Program-made: the position numbers and the translations under genes | Source: Pseudomonas sp. ICMP 561 | GTDB lineage: Bacteria; Pseudomonadota; Gammaproteobacteria; Pseudomonadales; Pseudomonadaceae | Assembly: GCF_002699985.1 (NCBI RefSeq) | Contig: NZ_LKBT01000069.1 | Location: 46,964-110,963 of the forward strand | DNA length: 64,000 bases | Reading direction: 5' to 3' | The notes under the pieces: generated by a model | Told to the model about the DNA's origin: nothing | Database searches by the model: none | Seen by the model: the letters and a program-made list of their open reading frames with translations, nothing else | Part shown: piece after piece, positions 18,514 through 27,091 of the stretch | Layout: each line of letters starts with the position of its first letter | Position numbering within the stretch: position 1 is the stretch's first letter

Positions 18514-18572
18514 GGATCGTCCTCTGTAAAGCTCATGACCTGTGAACGTGCACTCTTATGGGAGTGCAGCTT

Positions 18573-18663
18573 GTGTGGGAGCGAGGCTTGCCCGCGATAA
18601 GGGCATCACAGGTATCAGCTCTATCGCGTTCAGCCTTATCGCGGGCAAGCCTCGCTCCCACAG
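18573..18663. repeat. REP doublet (GCTTGCCCGCGATAAGG arms)
   Basis: The left arm is TGTGGGAGCGAGGCTTGCCC with its GCGATAAG extension. The right arm CTTATCGCGGGCAAGCCTCG, continuing CTCCCACA, is its exact inverse. The spacer is about 35 nt. It sits between the aminotransferase and the carbamoylase gene of the D-amino acid block, close to the carbamoylase stop. Confidence 0.85.
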
Positions 18664-18669
18664 GTTTTT

Positions 18670-19596
18670 TTACGCAGAGCGTTTCACACCCGTCTGGCTG
18701 GTGATGATGCCGTAGTGCTCGATACGCCGATGACGGGCAAAGTCGAAAATCGTGGTCTTGCCGAAGTTGCACAGGTCCATGTCGCAACGGTGCGTGATGA
18801 GTTCGTCACCCTGCCCTTGCGCCCTTGCTACGACAAACCCATTGGGGTCGATGATGACGCTGCCCCCCATCAACGGAAAACCGTCCTCGACGCCGCCCTT
18901 GGCGACGCCCACTACCCAGGTGGCGTTCTGATAAGCACCGGCCTGCATGACCAGCTCGGAGTGAAACAGCCGATGCTCTTCGCCTTCACTGCGGTTCTGC
19001 GAGTTGATCGAGGGGGTGTTGTACCCCAGCATTACCAGCTCGACACCTTGCAGGCCCATGACCCGATAAGTCTCCGGCCAGCGGCGGTCGTTACAGATGC
19101 ACATCCCCATTACCGTGTCCTGACTTGACCATGTCGGGAAACCCAGGTCGCCCGGTTCGAAGTAGCGCTTTTCCAGGTGCTGAAAATCGCGTTCGGTATC
19201 GAACTCGACATGCCCCGGCAAATGCACCTTGCGGTATTTGCCGACGATGTTGCCCTGACGATCAGTGAGGATGGAGGTATTGAAATGACGGCCTTCGGCG
19301 GTCAGCTCGGCGTAACCGAACGAAAGAGCAATCGCATGCTCGCGGGAGTAATCGAACAGTGGTTGAGTCACGGCGCTGGGCATTTCGCGCTCGAACCAGG
19401 TATCGACTTCAGCCTGATCTTCCATGTACCAGCGCGGGAAAAAGGTGGTCAGGGCCAGCTCGGGAAAAACCACCAGTTCGCAACCCTGCTGCCGCGCCTG
19501 CTCAAGCAGTGCAAGCATGCGCTGGACGACGCTTTCTCTGCTGTCGCTTTTCTGGATTGCACCCAGTTGGGCACCGCCGATGACTATCTCTCGCAT
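18670..19596 (-). CDS. N-carbamoyl-D-amino acid hydrolase (D-carbamoylase)
   Basis: This 308-residue nitrilase-superfamily enzyme cleaves N-carbamoyl-D-amino acids to D-amino acid, CO2 and ammonia. The catalytic triad is visible: E46 in VFPELALTTFFPRW, K123 in GKYRKVHLPGH and C168 in CICNDRRWPE. These segments are nearly the same as those I recall from the Agrobacterium enzyme, including HLEKRYFEPGDLGFP and GYNTPS. The start is ATG at 19596 with GGGGAGA upstream; the longer form runs into the LysR gene. No hydantoinase gene is in the window, so its substrate is either imported or made elsewhere. Confidence 0.93.
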   Translation of the reverse strand: MREIVIGGAQLGAIQKSDSRESVVQRMLALLEQARQQGCELVVFPELALTTFFPRWYMEDQAEVDTWFEREMPSAVTQPLFDYSREHAIALSFGYAELTAEGRHFNTSILTDRQGNIVGKYRKVHLPGHVEFDTERDFQHLEKRYFEPGDLGFPTWSSQDTVMGMCICNDRRWPETYRVMGLQGVELVMLGYNTPSINSQNRSEGEEHRLFHSELVMQAGAYQNATWVVGVAKGGVEDGFPLMGGSVIIDPNGFVVARAQGQGDELITHRCDMDLCNFGKTTIFDFARHRRIEHYGIITSQTGVKRSA

Positions 19597-19717
19597 TGCG
19601 AATCTCCCCTGCCGACGCACCCTTACGCCGTGTCTGGGGCCATTGTGAAAAAGTCTGCGAGGGTTGTCGTATGCCAATACGTCGCCAATCCTTAACCCTT
19701 TGTTATGACGCAGCAGG

Positions 19718-20638
19718 CTATGACGCATCGAACAACTTGAAGCCGCTGGCACGCAGGGTTCCACGCAACTGCTCAACGAACGTTTGCGCCAGTTGCGCCA
19801 ACGGCTCGCGGCGCAAATGCACAAGACTGACTGTCAGGCGCTCTTGCTGAAGAATTGGCAAAACAGCCATGTGCTGCATGCCGGAGGCGCGCCAGGAAAT
19901 CTCGTCAACCACGGAAAACCCTGAACCATTTTTGACCAGCGCACAGGCGTGGTGCGGTGAATCCACTTCGATACTCGGCCGATAGGCCAGTCCGGCCTGC
20001 TCGAATGCGGGCTTCATGACATTGAAAAAAGGCGTATCGGAGGGATAGCCGATAAATGGGGTGCCCAGCAGCGCCTCCGGCAATTGCTCGGCCGGAACCC
20101 TCTCCAGGTCATGCCCTGCTGGACAGATCACCAATACACGAATGTCACTCAAAGGGATGGCGCGCAGATTAGGGTGATCGATGGGAAACAGTGAAACGCC
20201 AAGATCAGCCTGCTGATCCAGCAATCGATCACGCAACAGCACATGGCGCAGGCATTCCAGGCTGACCCGGATATCGTCGTTGCTACGCCGGAAAGCAGCC
20301 ACGGCGTCCGGCACCATTTGATGCCCCATGCTCGGGCTGCTGGCGATACGCAGCACGCCATGGCGCTGCTGAACCAGGTCCAGCAAGGTGGTATTGACCC
20401 GCTGGATATTGCGATACACCGACTCGACATCAGTAAACAGCCGCCGGGCCTCCGGAGAGGGATAAAGCCGCCCCTTGACCCGTTCGAACAAGCGAAAGCC
20501 AATCCGTGCTTCGGTATGGGACAACATGCGGCTGACCGCTGGCTGGGAGACCAGCAGCAACTGGGCAGCGCCGTTGATAGAGCCGGTGATCATCACTGCG
20601 CGAAACACTTCAATCTGTCGCAGGTTCAGAGACTGCAT
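19718..20638 (-). CDS. LysR-family transcriptional regulator of the D-amino acid block
   Basis: This 306-residue regulator has an N-terminal winged helix-turn-helix (MQSLNLRQIEVFRAVMITGS, then AQLLLVSQPAVSRMLSHTE) and a C-terminal effector domain. The start is ATG at 20638 with AAGGAGAG upstream. It is the first minus-strand gene before the carbamoylase (121 nt) and is divergent from the AEC carrier gene at 20861. It therefore probably controls both, with a D-amino acid or derivative as effector. That role is inferred from position only. Confidence 0.88.
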   Translation of the reverse strand: MQSLNLRQIEVFRAVMITGSINGAAQLLLVSQPAVSRMLSHTEARIGFRLFERVKGRLYPSPEARRLFTDVESVYRNIQRVNTTLLDLVQQRHGVLRIASSPSMGHQMVPDAVAAFRRSNDDIRVSLECLRHVLLRDRLLDQQADLGVSLFPIDHPNLRAIPLSDIRVLVICPAGHDLERVPAEQLPEALLGTPFIGYPSDTPFFNVMKPAFEQAGLAYRPSIEVDSPHHACALVKNGSGFSVVDEISWRASGMQHMAVLPILQQERLTVSLVHLRREPLAQLAQTFVEQLRGTLRASGFKLFDAS

Positions 20639-20860
20639 TGTGCTGCTCTCTCCTTGCTTTTTTTTCTCGTTGAAAAACGTTTTTCCGTGCGAGATGTTGT
20701 GTTCGCCTGCAACCACTCGCCTTTCCAGCAAACGCATAACATAAGGTTAATCAGGTTTAGCAATTAGTATGCCAAGCCACTAATTTACTTGAGAAAAACA
20801 CTGACAGATCGTTTCACACACGGTAATAATGCCCGCACTTTTTTTCCGGAGCTTTCTGCC

Positions 20861-21760
20861 GTGGCCGTCCCGCAAGCTATCTTGCCGATCTTTCTGTTGA
20901 TTATTCTGGGCTATTTTCTACGCCGTCGTGGCACGCTGACAGCGGAGAGTAACAAGGCCTTCGGCGAACTGGCTTTCAAGCTGTTCATGCCCATGGTGCT
21001 GTTCATCGGCATGGCCAAAGCCCCGTTGCATGACGGCTTGAACACGACGATTCTCGCCGCCTACTTCATACCCGCGCTGATCATTTTTGCCGGGGTGAAT
21101 CTGGTCGCTCACTGGCGCGTCGGTCATCCGACGCCTTTTGGCCTGACCGCAGCGTTTGGTAATAACGGGTTGATGGGTATTGCCCTGGTTGCCAGCCTGT
21201 TCGGCAACCCCGGTCTGGTGCTGCTGTTCACCATTCTGGCAGTGCACAGCCTGTTGCTGTTCAGCTTCCAGAGTCTTTACAACAGCCTTGCCGGTGATGA
21301 GCCTTTCAGTTTCAAGACCCTGGTTGGCAGCCTCGCCAACCCGATGATCATCGGCCTGTTGCTGGGCGTTCTGCTTAACCTGTCGGGCCTGAAAATGCCG
21401 CTATGGGCCGAGCACCTCACCACCTGGCTGGCTCAGGCTGCATTGCCCTGCGCCTTGATCGTGCTCGGCGGCAATCTCGCAGGTTACCGTCTGCGGCCCA
21501 GTATCGAAGCGGTCGGGATTACCGTGGCCAAACTGCTGATCATGCCGGTACTGGTGCTGGTGACTTGCATGATTATGGGGATCAGCGGCACACCACGGGC
21601 CGTATTGATGCTGATGGCGGCGACGCCTTGCGGACTGAATGTACTGGGCTTCTCACGGACGCAAGAAGACGTACGGAAAACCAGCTCGGCCATTTGCCTG
21701 TCGACGCTGGTATCAGCGGCAACCATGCCGATGTGGATGTGGGTCGAAAGCTGGGTTTGA
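20861..21760 (+). CDS. AEC-family (auxin efflux carrier-like) transporter
   Basis: This 299-residue membrane protein has about ten hydrophobic segments in two halves of five. FGNNGLMGIALVASLFG in the middle and the conserved ATPCGLNVLGFS near the end are typical of the AEC family (malonate/malate and amino acid-related carriers). The start is probably GTG at 20861, since CCGGAGC lies about 9 nt upstream; a longer TTG form has no site. It is divergent from the LysR regulator. It could export or import a product of D-amino acid breakdown. Confidence 0.85.
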   Translation: MAVPQAILPIFLLIILGYFLRRRGTLTAESNKAFGELAFKLFMPMVLFIGMAKAPLHDGLNTTILAAYFIPALIIFAGVNLVAHWRVGHPTPFGLTAAFGNNGLMGIALVASLFGNPGLVLLFTILAVHSLLLFSFQSLYNSLAGDEPFSFKTLVGSLANPMIIGLLLGVLLNLSGLKMPLWAEHLTTWLAQAALPCALIVLGGNLAGYRLRPSIEAVGITVAKLLIMPVLVLVTCMIMGISGTPRAVLMLMAATPCGLNVLGFSRTQEDVRKTSSAICLSTLVSAATMPMWMWVESWV

Positions 21761-21779
21761 TCATTCTGACGTCAGCCTC

Positions 21780-22121
21780 TTACAAGCACTCCTGAGCAGC
21801 CTGTTCGAAACTGGAAGGCGTAAAGCTGGAAGCCAGCAATCGGCGCTCATAAAGAAACACTTTGCCGCCGGCCGGGGCTTTGTATGCCTCGATCACGTTG
21901 TCCGCCGCCACAGCGCTGGAAACCACGACCCGATAATGACGCTGGCCTTGCGACAGCGTCGGCGTGAACTTGCGGTCCTGCAATTTGGGCATCAGGCAGT
22001 CTGTGTACTGCTCAGGGGACTTCGCCGTCTGCAATACCAGCGTCGGCTGATTGGGAGCAGTTGTACAACCCGCCAGCAATGAAACGGCAATCGCGGCGGT
22101 GCAAACAAGAGAAAGGCGCAT
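21780..22121 (-). CDS. Small lipoprotein of unknown function
   Basis: This 113-residue protein begins with a lipoprotein signal (MRLSLVCTAAIAVSLLAGC), with Cys19 as the expected lipidated residue. The mature part contains TDCLMPKLQDRK and VVVSSAVAADNVIEAYKAP. It ends in Cys-Leu, with a second Cys in TDC that could form a disulfide with the C-terminal one. It is probably anchored in the outer membrane, facing the periplasm. The start ATG at 22121 has CAGGAT upstream. It converges with the AEC carrier gene, 19 nt apart. Confidence 0.8.
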   Translation of the reverse strand: MRLSLVCTAAIAVSLLAGCTTAPNQPTLVLQTAKSPEQYTDCLMPKLQDRKFTPTLSQGQRHYRVVVSSAVAADNVIEAYKAPAGGKVFLYERRLLASSFTPSSFEQAAQECL

Positions 22122-22447
22122 GGACAAAAAATCCTGAACGAAAAAAATCTGCCGATTGGGCAGGGTCTTCAATGCAGGGCATTTTCCGGATTTGCGTAGG
22201 AAACAGAAGTTGTCTGTCGTGATGGTGAATATTGTCGGGAGCGATAGTTCTGCGGCTGACCGGGATTCAACCAACGGGCTGCAGGAGATCGCCTTGTGTC
22301 CCTGCCACGGCAAACATGGATCCAAGGAGCTGCCGAAAGCTGCGATCGCGCTGTAGCAGAAGAAATGCTTCGCAGCCTCCGGCAGCTCCTACAGGACCAA
22401 TGTTTGCTGGGCGACAGCGCGGTGCCAGGGACGCCGAGGATGCAGGG
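22122..22447. other. Intergenic region with REP doublet, no gene
   Basis: The first ~200 nt are the promoter side of the lipoprotein gene. The rest is the REP doublet and its tail. Short ORFs here on both strands are products of the repeat and not genes. Confidence 0.6.
22325..22447. repeat. REP doublet (GAGCTGCCGAAAGCTGCGA arms) with conserved tail
   Basis: The arms GGAGCTGCCGAAAGCTGCGA and TTCGCAGCCTCCGGCAGCTC are inverse with a few mismatches. The tail begins CCAATGTTTGCTGGGCGACA and runs to the GGGCTA before the LysR stop. The tail matches those at 25137, 47195 and 54966 far better than chance. Confidence 0.75.
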
Positions 22448-23314
22448 CTAAACCACCCCCCGCTCCTCCAGCATGCGCACAAACATGGTCAGGCTGCGGG
22501 ACACTGTGCCTTTGCGCCACACCAGCCAGGTGCGCAAAAAGCGGAACGCCTCTGCCATCGGCCATACGCTGACCGTGGTGCAGCCCGGCATGCTCTGCAA
22601 CATGCTGCGCGGCATGAGCGCCAGACCGGCACCGGCGCTGACACACGCCAGCATGCCGTGATACGACTCCATTTCAAATATCTTGCCGGGCACCGCAGCG
22701 TCGGCGGCGAACCACTGTTCGAAGTGATGCCGGTAGGAGCAGTTGGAGCGGAAGGCGTAAATATTCTCGCCGCTGACATCCAGCGCTCGACTGATCGGCG
22801 CATGGCTGAGAGGCGCAATCAGCACCATCTCCTCCTCGAACGCAGGCACACCTTCAAGTGCGGGATGCAAAACCGGGCCATCGACAAACGCCGCCACCAG
22901 TCGACCGGCCAGTACGGCGTCGATCATGGTTCCGGACGGCCCGGTGGAAAGATCCAGTTCGACCTTCGAGTACTGCTGGTTGTAGGCGGCGAGCAATTCG
23001 GGAATCCGCACCGCCGCCGTGCTCTCAAGCGAGCCGAGGGCAAAAGATCCCTGAGGTTCTTCACCGGCAACCGTGGCGCGGGCCTCTCCTACCAGGTCGA
23101 GAATGCGCCGGGCGTAATCGAGAAAACTCCAGCCTGCGGGGGAAAGACGCAACCGGCTTTTCTCCCGAATGAACAGATCGACACCCAGATCCTGCTCCAG
23201 CTGTTTGATCCGGGTGGTCAGGTTGGAAGGCACGCGATGAATGTGCTGCGCCGCAGCGCTAATGCTGCCCTGCTCGGCAACGGCCTTGAACATTTCCAGC
23301 TGAACCAGATCCAC
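22448..23314 (-). CDS. ptrR: LysR-family regulator, PtrR (YneJ)-like
   Basis: This 288-residue regulator has its helix-turn-helix at residues ~15-45 (AVAEQGSISAAAQHIHRVPSNLTTRIKQLE). The start is GTG at 23314 with AAAGGAG spaced 7 nt. It is divergent from sad, 101 nt apart. In E. coli the LysR regulator PtrR (YneJ) lies beside sad (yneI) and represses it, so position and family agree. The effector domain would sense a GABA/putrescine breakdown product. The symbol rests on gene context more than on residue comparison. Confidence 0.8.
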   Translation of the reverse strand: MDLVQLEMFKAVAEQGSISAAAQHIHRVPSNLTTRIKQLEQDLGVDLFIREKSRLRLSPAGWSFLDYARRILDLVGEARATVAGEEPQGSFALGSLESTAAVRIPELLAAYNQQYSKVELDLSTGPSGTMIDAVLAGRLVAAFVDGPVLHPALEGVPAFEEEMVLIAPLSHAPISRALDVSGENIYAFRSNCSYRHHFEQWFAADAAVPGKIFEMESYHGMLACVSAGAGLALMPRSMLQSMPGCTTVSVWPMAEAFRFLRTWLVWRKGTVSRSLTMFVRMLEERGVV

Positions 23315-23415
23315 GCCATTCTCCTTTTGTGAAAGATACGCTCAGTATTATTCAGTTTTCATAAAAACAACAACGCCGTAACCTGAACTCATTCCCCACC
23401 CAGCAGGACGGTGCA

Positions 23416-24807
23416 ATGACTACTATCTCCAGCGTTACCCATGCCATCTCGATCAACCCAGCCAACGGCGAACAGATCGGCCATTATTCTTTTGAATCTG
23501 ATTCCGCTCTGGACGCCACTTTGTCCCGAGCTTCCACTGGGTTCGCTACCTGGCGTAAAACCCCGGTCACTCAGCGCGCACAACTGATGATTGCGCTCGC
23601 CAAAGCCTTGCGGGACAACGCAGCCAGCATGGCAAACATGATCACTCAGGAAATGGGCAAGCCGATTACCCAAGCCCGAGGCGAAATTGAAAAGTGCGCG
23701 CAGCTCTGCGAGTGGTACGCCGAACACGGCCCGGCCATGCTCAGCGCCGAACCGACGCTGGTTGAAGGCGGCAAAGCGCAAATTGAATACCGCCCGCTCG
23801 GTCCGATCCTCGCGGTAATGCCGTGGAATTTCCCGGTCTGGCAGGTACTGCGTGGCGCGGTTCCGGTACTGCTCGCGGGTAATACCTATGTGCTGAAACA
23901 CGCGCCCAATGTGATGGGCAGTGCTTATCTGATGCTGGACGCCTTCAAGCGCGCGGGTTTTACCGACGGGGTCTTTGAAATCATCAACGTGACGCCAGAG
24001 GGCGTTTCCAAAGCGATTGCCGATCCACGTATCGCAGCGGTGACGCTGACTGGTAGCGTGCGGGCTGGCATGGCGATCGGCGCGCAAGCTGGCGCGGCGC
24101 TGAAGAAATGCGTGCTGGAGCTGGGCGGCTCTGACCCGTTTATTGTGCTCAACGATGCGGACCTGGACGAAGCGGTAAAAGCCGCAGTAATCGGGCGCTT
24201 CCAGAACAGCGGGCAAGTCTGCGCAGCGGCCAAGCGCCTGATTATCGAAGAAGGCGTGGTCGAGGAATTCACCCGCAAATTCGTCGAAGCAACACGTCAG
24301 CTCTCGGTCGGCGATCCATTGCTGGCAGACACTTACGTCGGCCCGATGGCGCGGTTCGATCTGCGAGATGAGCTGGATGGTCAGGTACAAGCCACGCTGA
24401 AAGAAGGCGCGACGTTGTTGCTTGGCGGCAAGAAAGCCCAAGGCGCTGGCAATTTCTATGAGCCGACGGTTTTCGCCGATGTCACTGACCAGATGACCTC
24501 GTTCAAGGAGGAGTTATTCGGCCCGGTTGCCTCAATCATTACTGCGCGGGATGCCGAACATGCCCTGGCACTGGCCAACGACAGCGAGTTCGGTCTTACC
24601 GCAACTATCTATACCCGCGACGTTGATCGGGCACGCAAAATGGCTGACGAACTGGAAACCGGTGGCGTATTCATCAACGGCTACAGCGGCAGCGATCCAA
24701 GGGTAAGCTTTGGTGGCGTGAAGAAAAGTGGGTTTGGCCGCGAGCTGTCGCACTTCGGCTTGCGCGAATTCTGCAATGCGCAGACCGTATGGCTGGATCG
24801 TCACTAA
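23416..24807 (+). CDS. sad: NAD-dependent succinate semialdehyde dehydrogenase (Sad/YneI)
   Basis: This 463-residue enzyme oxidises succinate semialdehyde to succinate in GABA and putrescine breakdown. Sequence and length match E. coli Sad closely as I recall it: ATHAISINPA-type start, LCEWYAEHGPAML, YRPLGPILAVMPWNFPVWQV, ELGGSDPFIVLNDADL and FGGVKKSGFGRELSHFG. The catalytic Glu is in VLELGGSD, and the catalytic Cys in NSGQVCAAAKR. The ATG follows CAGGA. Expression is probably controlled by the divergent PtrR-like gene. Confidence 0.93.
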   Translation: MTTISSVTHAISINPANGEQIGHYSFESDSALDATLSRASTGFATWRKTPVTQRAQLMIALAKALRDNAASMANMITQEMGKPITQARGEIEKCAQLCEWYAEHGPAMLSAEPTLVEGGKAQIEYRPLGPILAVMPWNFPVWQVLRGAVPVLLAGNTYVLKHAPNVMGSAYLMLDAFKRAGFTDGVFEIINVTPEGVSKAIADPRIAAVTLTGSVRAGMAIGAQAGAALKKCVLELGGSDPFIVLNDADLDEAVKAAVIGRFQNSGQVCAAAKRLIIEEGVVEEFTRKFVEATRQLSVGDPLLADTYVGPMARFDLRDELDGQVQATLKEGATLLLGGKKAQGAGNFYEPTVFADVTDQMTSFKEELFGPVASIITARDAEHALALANDSEFGLTATIYTRDVDRARKMADELETGGVFINGYSGSDPRVSFGGVKKSGFGRELSHFGLREFCNAQTVWLDRH

Positions 24808-24920
24808 GCATCTGGTACACCTTCTGCCGCCTGCGCCAACACACGAGCAATTTTAAGCCACTGTGGCGGCGAGGCGGTGTTTCTGTCTGACCGGCTGTAT
24901 CTGTGGATTTACATAGACTC

Positions 24921-25008
24921 TGTGGGAGCCGGGCTTGCCCGCGATAAGGTTTCGGTGATTTACCTGAAAGACAGCGGTGTCTGTATCGCGGGCAAGCCCT
25001 GCTCCTAT
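24921..25008. repeat. REP doublet (GCTTGCCCGCGATA arms)
   Basis: Left arm TGTGGGAGCCGGGCTTGCCC with GCGATAA, right arm TATCGCGGGCAAGCCCTGCT ending CCTA. The right arm lacks the final ACA of complete copies. Confidence 0.8.
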
Positions 25009-25047
25009 CAAAAAAAATATAACTATCTGATTTGGAATGCTTTTTAC

Positions 25048-25188
25048 TGTAGGAGTGAGCTTGCTCGCGATAGCTCCAGTACAGGCAATATATTCATCGA
25101 CTGACAGGCCGAATCGCGAGCAAGCTCACTCCTACAGGGTCCGTGTTTGCTGCGCGACAGCGCGGTGTCAGGGATACAGGGCTAGCTC
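25048..25188. repeat. REP doublet (GAGCTTGCTCGCGA arms) with conserved tail
   Basis: The arms TGTAGGAGTGAGCTTGCTCG and CGAGCAAGCTCACTCCTACA are exact inverses, with a spacer of ~45 nt. The tail begins CCGTGTTTGCTGCGCGACAG, then CGCGGTGTCAGGGATACAGG. This is the best-preserved tail in the window, together with the copy at 47195. Confidence 0.85.
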
Positions 25189-25513
25189 CCACAATGTTAT
25201 GGATTAGCCTCGCAGGATTATCTGACTGAAAAACCATCACTTGCAGGAACAACCGGGGTGGCGCTCCATCTTGCTCGCGACAGCGCTCAATCAGGCTATC
25301 AATAGCAAAAAGCAGCACCCTGATTGTAATTTTGGTCAAAACCCGTTGCGCGGATATGCGCAATGAAAATCGTTTCAGCTCAGCACAAACCCCTGCCAGA
25401 CGGCGATCATGCACTTTGCGCATGGGCCATTCCTAAACGTCATAACCCTATATTTTCGTGCGTGGTAGTCTCGCGCCACTACGAATAGAAGATGCCTAGA
25501 ATCAGGAAACGTC

Positions 25514-26383
25514 ATGCCCAGAATTTCCCACTTGGCGCTGCGCCAGAATTTTCGCGCGCTGCTTGCTTCACAAACCTGCTTTGAAACCGCCTCTGTCTTC
25601 GATCCGATGTCTGCACGCATCGCTGGAGACCTGGGTTTCGAGGTTGGCATCCTGGGAGGTTCAGTGGCATCCCTGCAGGTATTGGCAGCGCCGGATTTCG
25701 CGCTGATTACCCTGACTGAGTTTGCTGAACAGGCCACCCGGATCGGCCGCGTTGCACAGCTGCCGTTCATCGCAGACGCCGACCACGGTTACGGTAATGC
25801 GCTGAACGTGATGCGTACCGTTGAAGAGCTTGAGCGCGCTGGCGTCGCGGCACTGACGATTGAAGACACGCTGCTGCCTGCGCAGTTTGGCCGAAAGTCC
25901 ACCGACCTGATTACCATTGAAGAAGGCATCGGCAAAGTCAAAGCCGCTCTGGAAGCACGTATCGATCCCGAGCTGTCGATCATTGCCCGGACCAATGCCG
26001 GCGTGTTGCCGGTCAAAGACATCATCGAACGTACCAAAGCCTACGAAAAGGCTGGCGCCGATGGCATCTGCATCGTCGGGATCAGTGACTTCGAGCACCT
26101 TGAACAGATCTCGGAGCACCTCACCGTGCCGCTGATGCTGGTGACCTACGGCAATCCCAAGCTCAATGACTCGCAACGTCTGGCAAGCCTGGGCGTGCGC
26201 ATCATCGTCAAGGGTCATGCCGCGTACTTCGCAGCGATCAAGGCAACTTACGATTCTCTGCGCGCCCAGCGCCAGGTGACGCACAGCACCTCGAACCTGA
26301 GCGCTACCGAGTTGACCCACACCTACACCCTGCCTGAGAACTACGTGTCCTGGGCCAAAGAGTTCATGGACGTCAAAGAGTGA
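25514..26383 (+). CDS. Oxaloacetate decarboxylase homologue (isocitrate lyase/PEP mutase superfamily)
   Basis: This 289-residue (beta/alpha)8 enzyme resembles the P. aeruginosa PA4872 oxaloacetate decarboxylase. The metal-binding motif is ADADHGYGNALNVMRTV, and VAALTIEDTLLP and SIIARTNAG are diagnostic. It lacks the KKCGH-type catalytic Cys motif of isocitrate and methylisocitrate lyases: the matching loop reads QFGRKSTDL, so lyase activity on those substrates is unlikely. CAGGAAA lies before the ATG at 25514. It is encoded as a single gene. Confidence 0.88.
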   Translation: MPRISHLALRQNFRALLASQTCFETASVFDPMSARIAGDLGFEVGILGGSVASLQVLAAPDFALITLTEFAEQATRIGRVAQLPFIADADHGYGNALNVMRTVEELERAGVAALTIEDTLLPAQFGRKSTDLITIEEGIGKVKAALEARIDPELSIIARTNAGVLPVKDIIERTKAYEKAGADGICIVGISDFEHLEQISEHLTVPLMLVTYGNPKLNDSQRLASLGVRIIVKGHAAYFAAIKATYDSLRAQRQVTHSTSNLSATELTHTYTLPENYVSWAKEFMDVKE

Positions 26384-26409
26384 TCACCCCGCAGGATTGA
26401 GTCGAATGT

Positions 26410-27000
26410 TCACGAGGAAAAGATAGCGCTGCCTTTCTTGTAGGCAGCGTTCAGGTGAATCTCAGGTTCCTGCGTTTCTGAGTCGAGCATCAGTTCGGAC
26501 GTGATCACCCTGGCCCCGCAGTAATCAAAGATGCCGTGATCTATCTGCGTCTTCATGGCTGACGCATAGCCGTGACGCTCATAGGTCCCCGCATCTGCAC
26601 CGCCGACTCCCACCAGATGCACCTTAAGGTCTGTGAGCTTCTTGATCAGGGTCGCCTCAGCACTGAAGTCGAACGCCCAGCCATTGGAAAAGACCCGGTC
26701 TATCCATCCCTTGAGCAACGCGGGCATGGACCACCAGTAAACCGGATATACGATGATCAATGCGTCTGCGCGATCAATGCGTGCCTGCTCGGCTGCCACG
26801 TCGGCCGGGAACGGCCCTTCTTTTCGATGCACTGCAATATCAGCAGCGGTAAAGCGTGGATCGAACCCCGAAGCGGCCAGATCGACCAGCTCGACCGTAT
26901 TGGCCGCGCCTGCATCCCTGATGCCTTCCGCAATGCGCCGGGCAATGCCGTGAGTGAGAGAGCTGGAATCGGGATGGCTGACGACGATGAGTGCGTGCAT
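26410..27000 (-). CDS. NAD(P)H-dependent quinone oxidoreductase (flavodoxin-like fold)
   Basis: This 196-residue FMN/FAD protein belongs to the NQO1/MdaB/KefF family. Its N-terminus ALIVVSHPDSSSLTHGIA binds the flavin phosphate, and YPVYWWSMPALLKGWIDRVF is the family signature. It would reduce quinones by two electrons and protect against redox cycling. It is divergent from the TetR gene, and a dyad operator lies between them, so it is probably a repressed, inducible detoxification gene. Confidence 0.88.
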   Translation of the reverse strand: MHALIVVSHPDSSSLTHGIARRIAEGIRDAGAANTVELVDLAASGFDPRFTAADIAVHRKEGPFPADVAAEQARIDRADALIIVYPVYWWSMPALLKGWIDRVFSNGWAFDFSAEATLIKKLTDLKVHLVGVGGADAGTYERHGYASAMKTQIDHGIFDYCGARVITSELMLDSETQEPEIHLNAAYKKGSAIFSS

Positions 27001-27044
27001 GGTAAAGCTCCGACGCTGGATGATTGCTGATGGATGTTCACAGC

Positions 27045-27088
27045 TATATACTTTTCGTACATTAACCTTAAGTTACCTTTGGTATATA
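27045..27088. promoter_or_regulatory. Dyad operator between quinone reductase and TetR genes
   Basis: TATATAC (27045-27051) and its inverse GTATATA (27082-27088) flank an AT-rich core containing TAACCTTAAGTTA, itself a short dyad (TAAC...GTTA). The centre is near 27066, between the divergent starts. Such symmetry is expected for a TetR-family operator. The right half could also be the -10 box for the TetR gene. Confidence 0.5.
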
Positions 27089-27091
27089 AGC

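Larger units (their letters stand above)
24808..25513. other. 700-nt intergenic region with two REP doublets
   Basis: No gene is supported here. It contains REP doublets at 24921-25008 and 25048-25137, the second followed by the conserved tail (to ~25188). The last ~100 nt hold the promoter region of the oxaloacetate decarboxylase homologue. A GGCGC...TTGCT match near 25260 has the wrong spacing for a sigma-54 promoter. Confidence 0.6.

Noticed and set aside
18664..18671. T-run after the REP doublet as an intrinsic terminator
   Set aside because: It would end a plus-strand transcript, but both flanking genes are on the minus strand.
25258..25276. Possible sigma-54 promoter (TGGCGC...TTGCT)
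   Set aside because: The GG-to-GC spacing is 11 nt and should be 10, and the sequence is part of the REP-rich gap.
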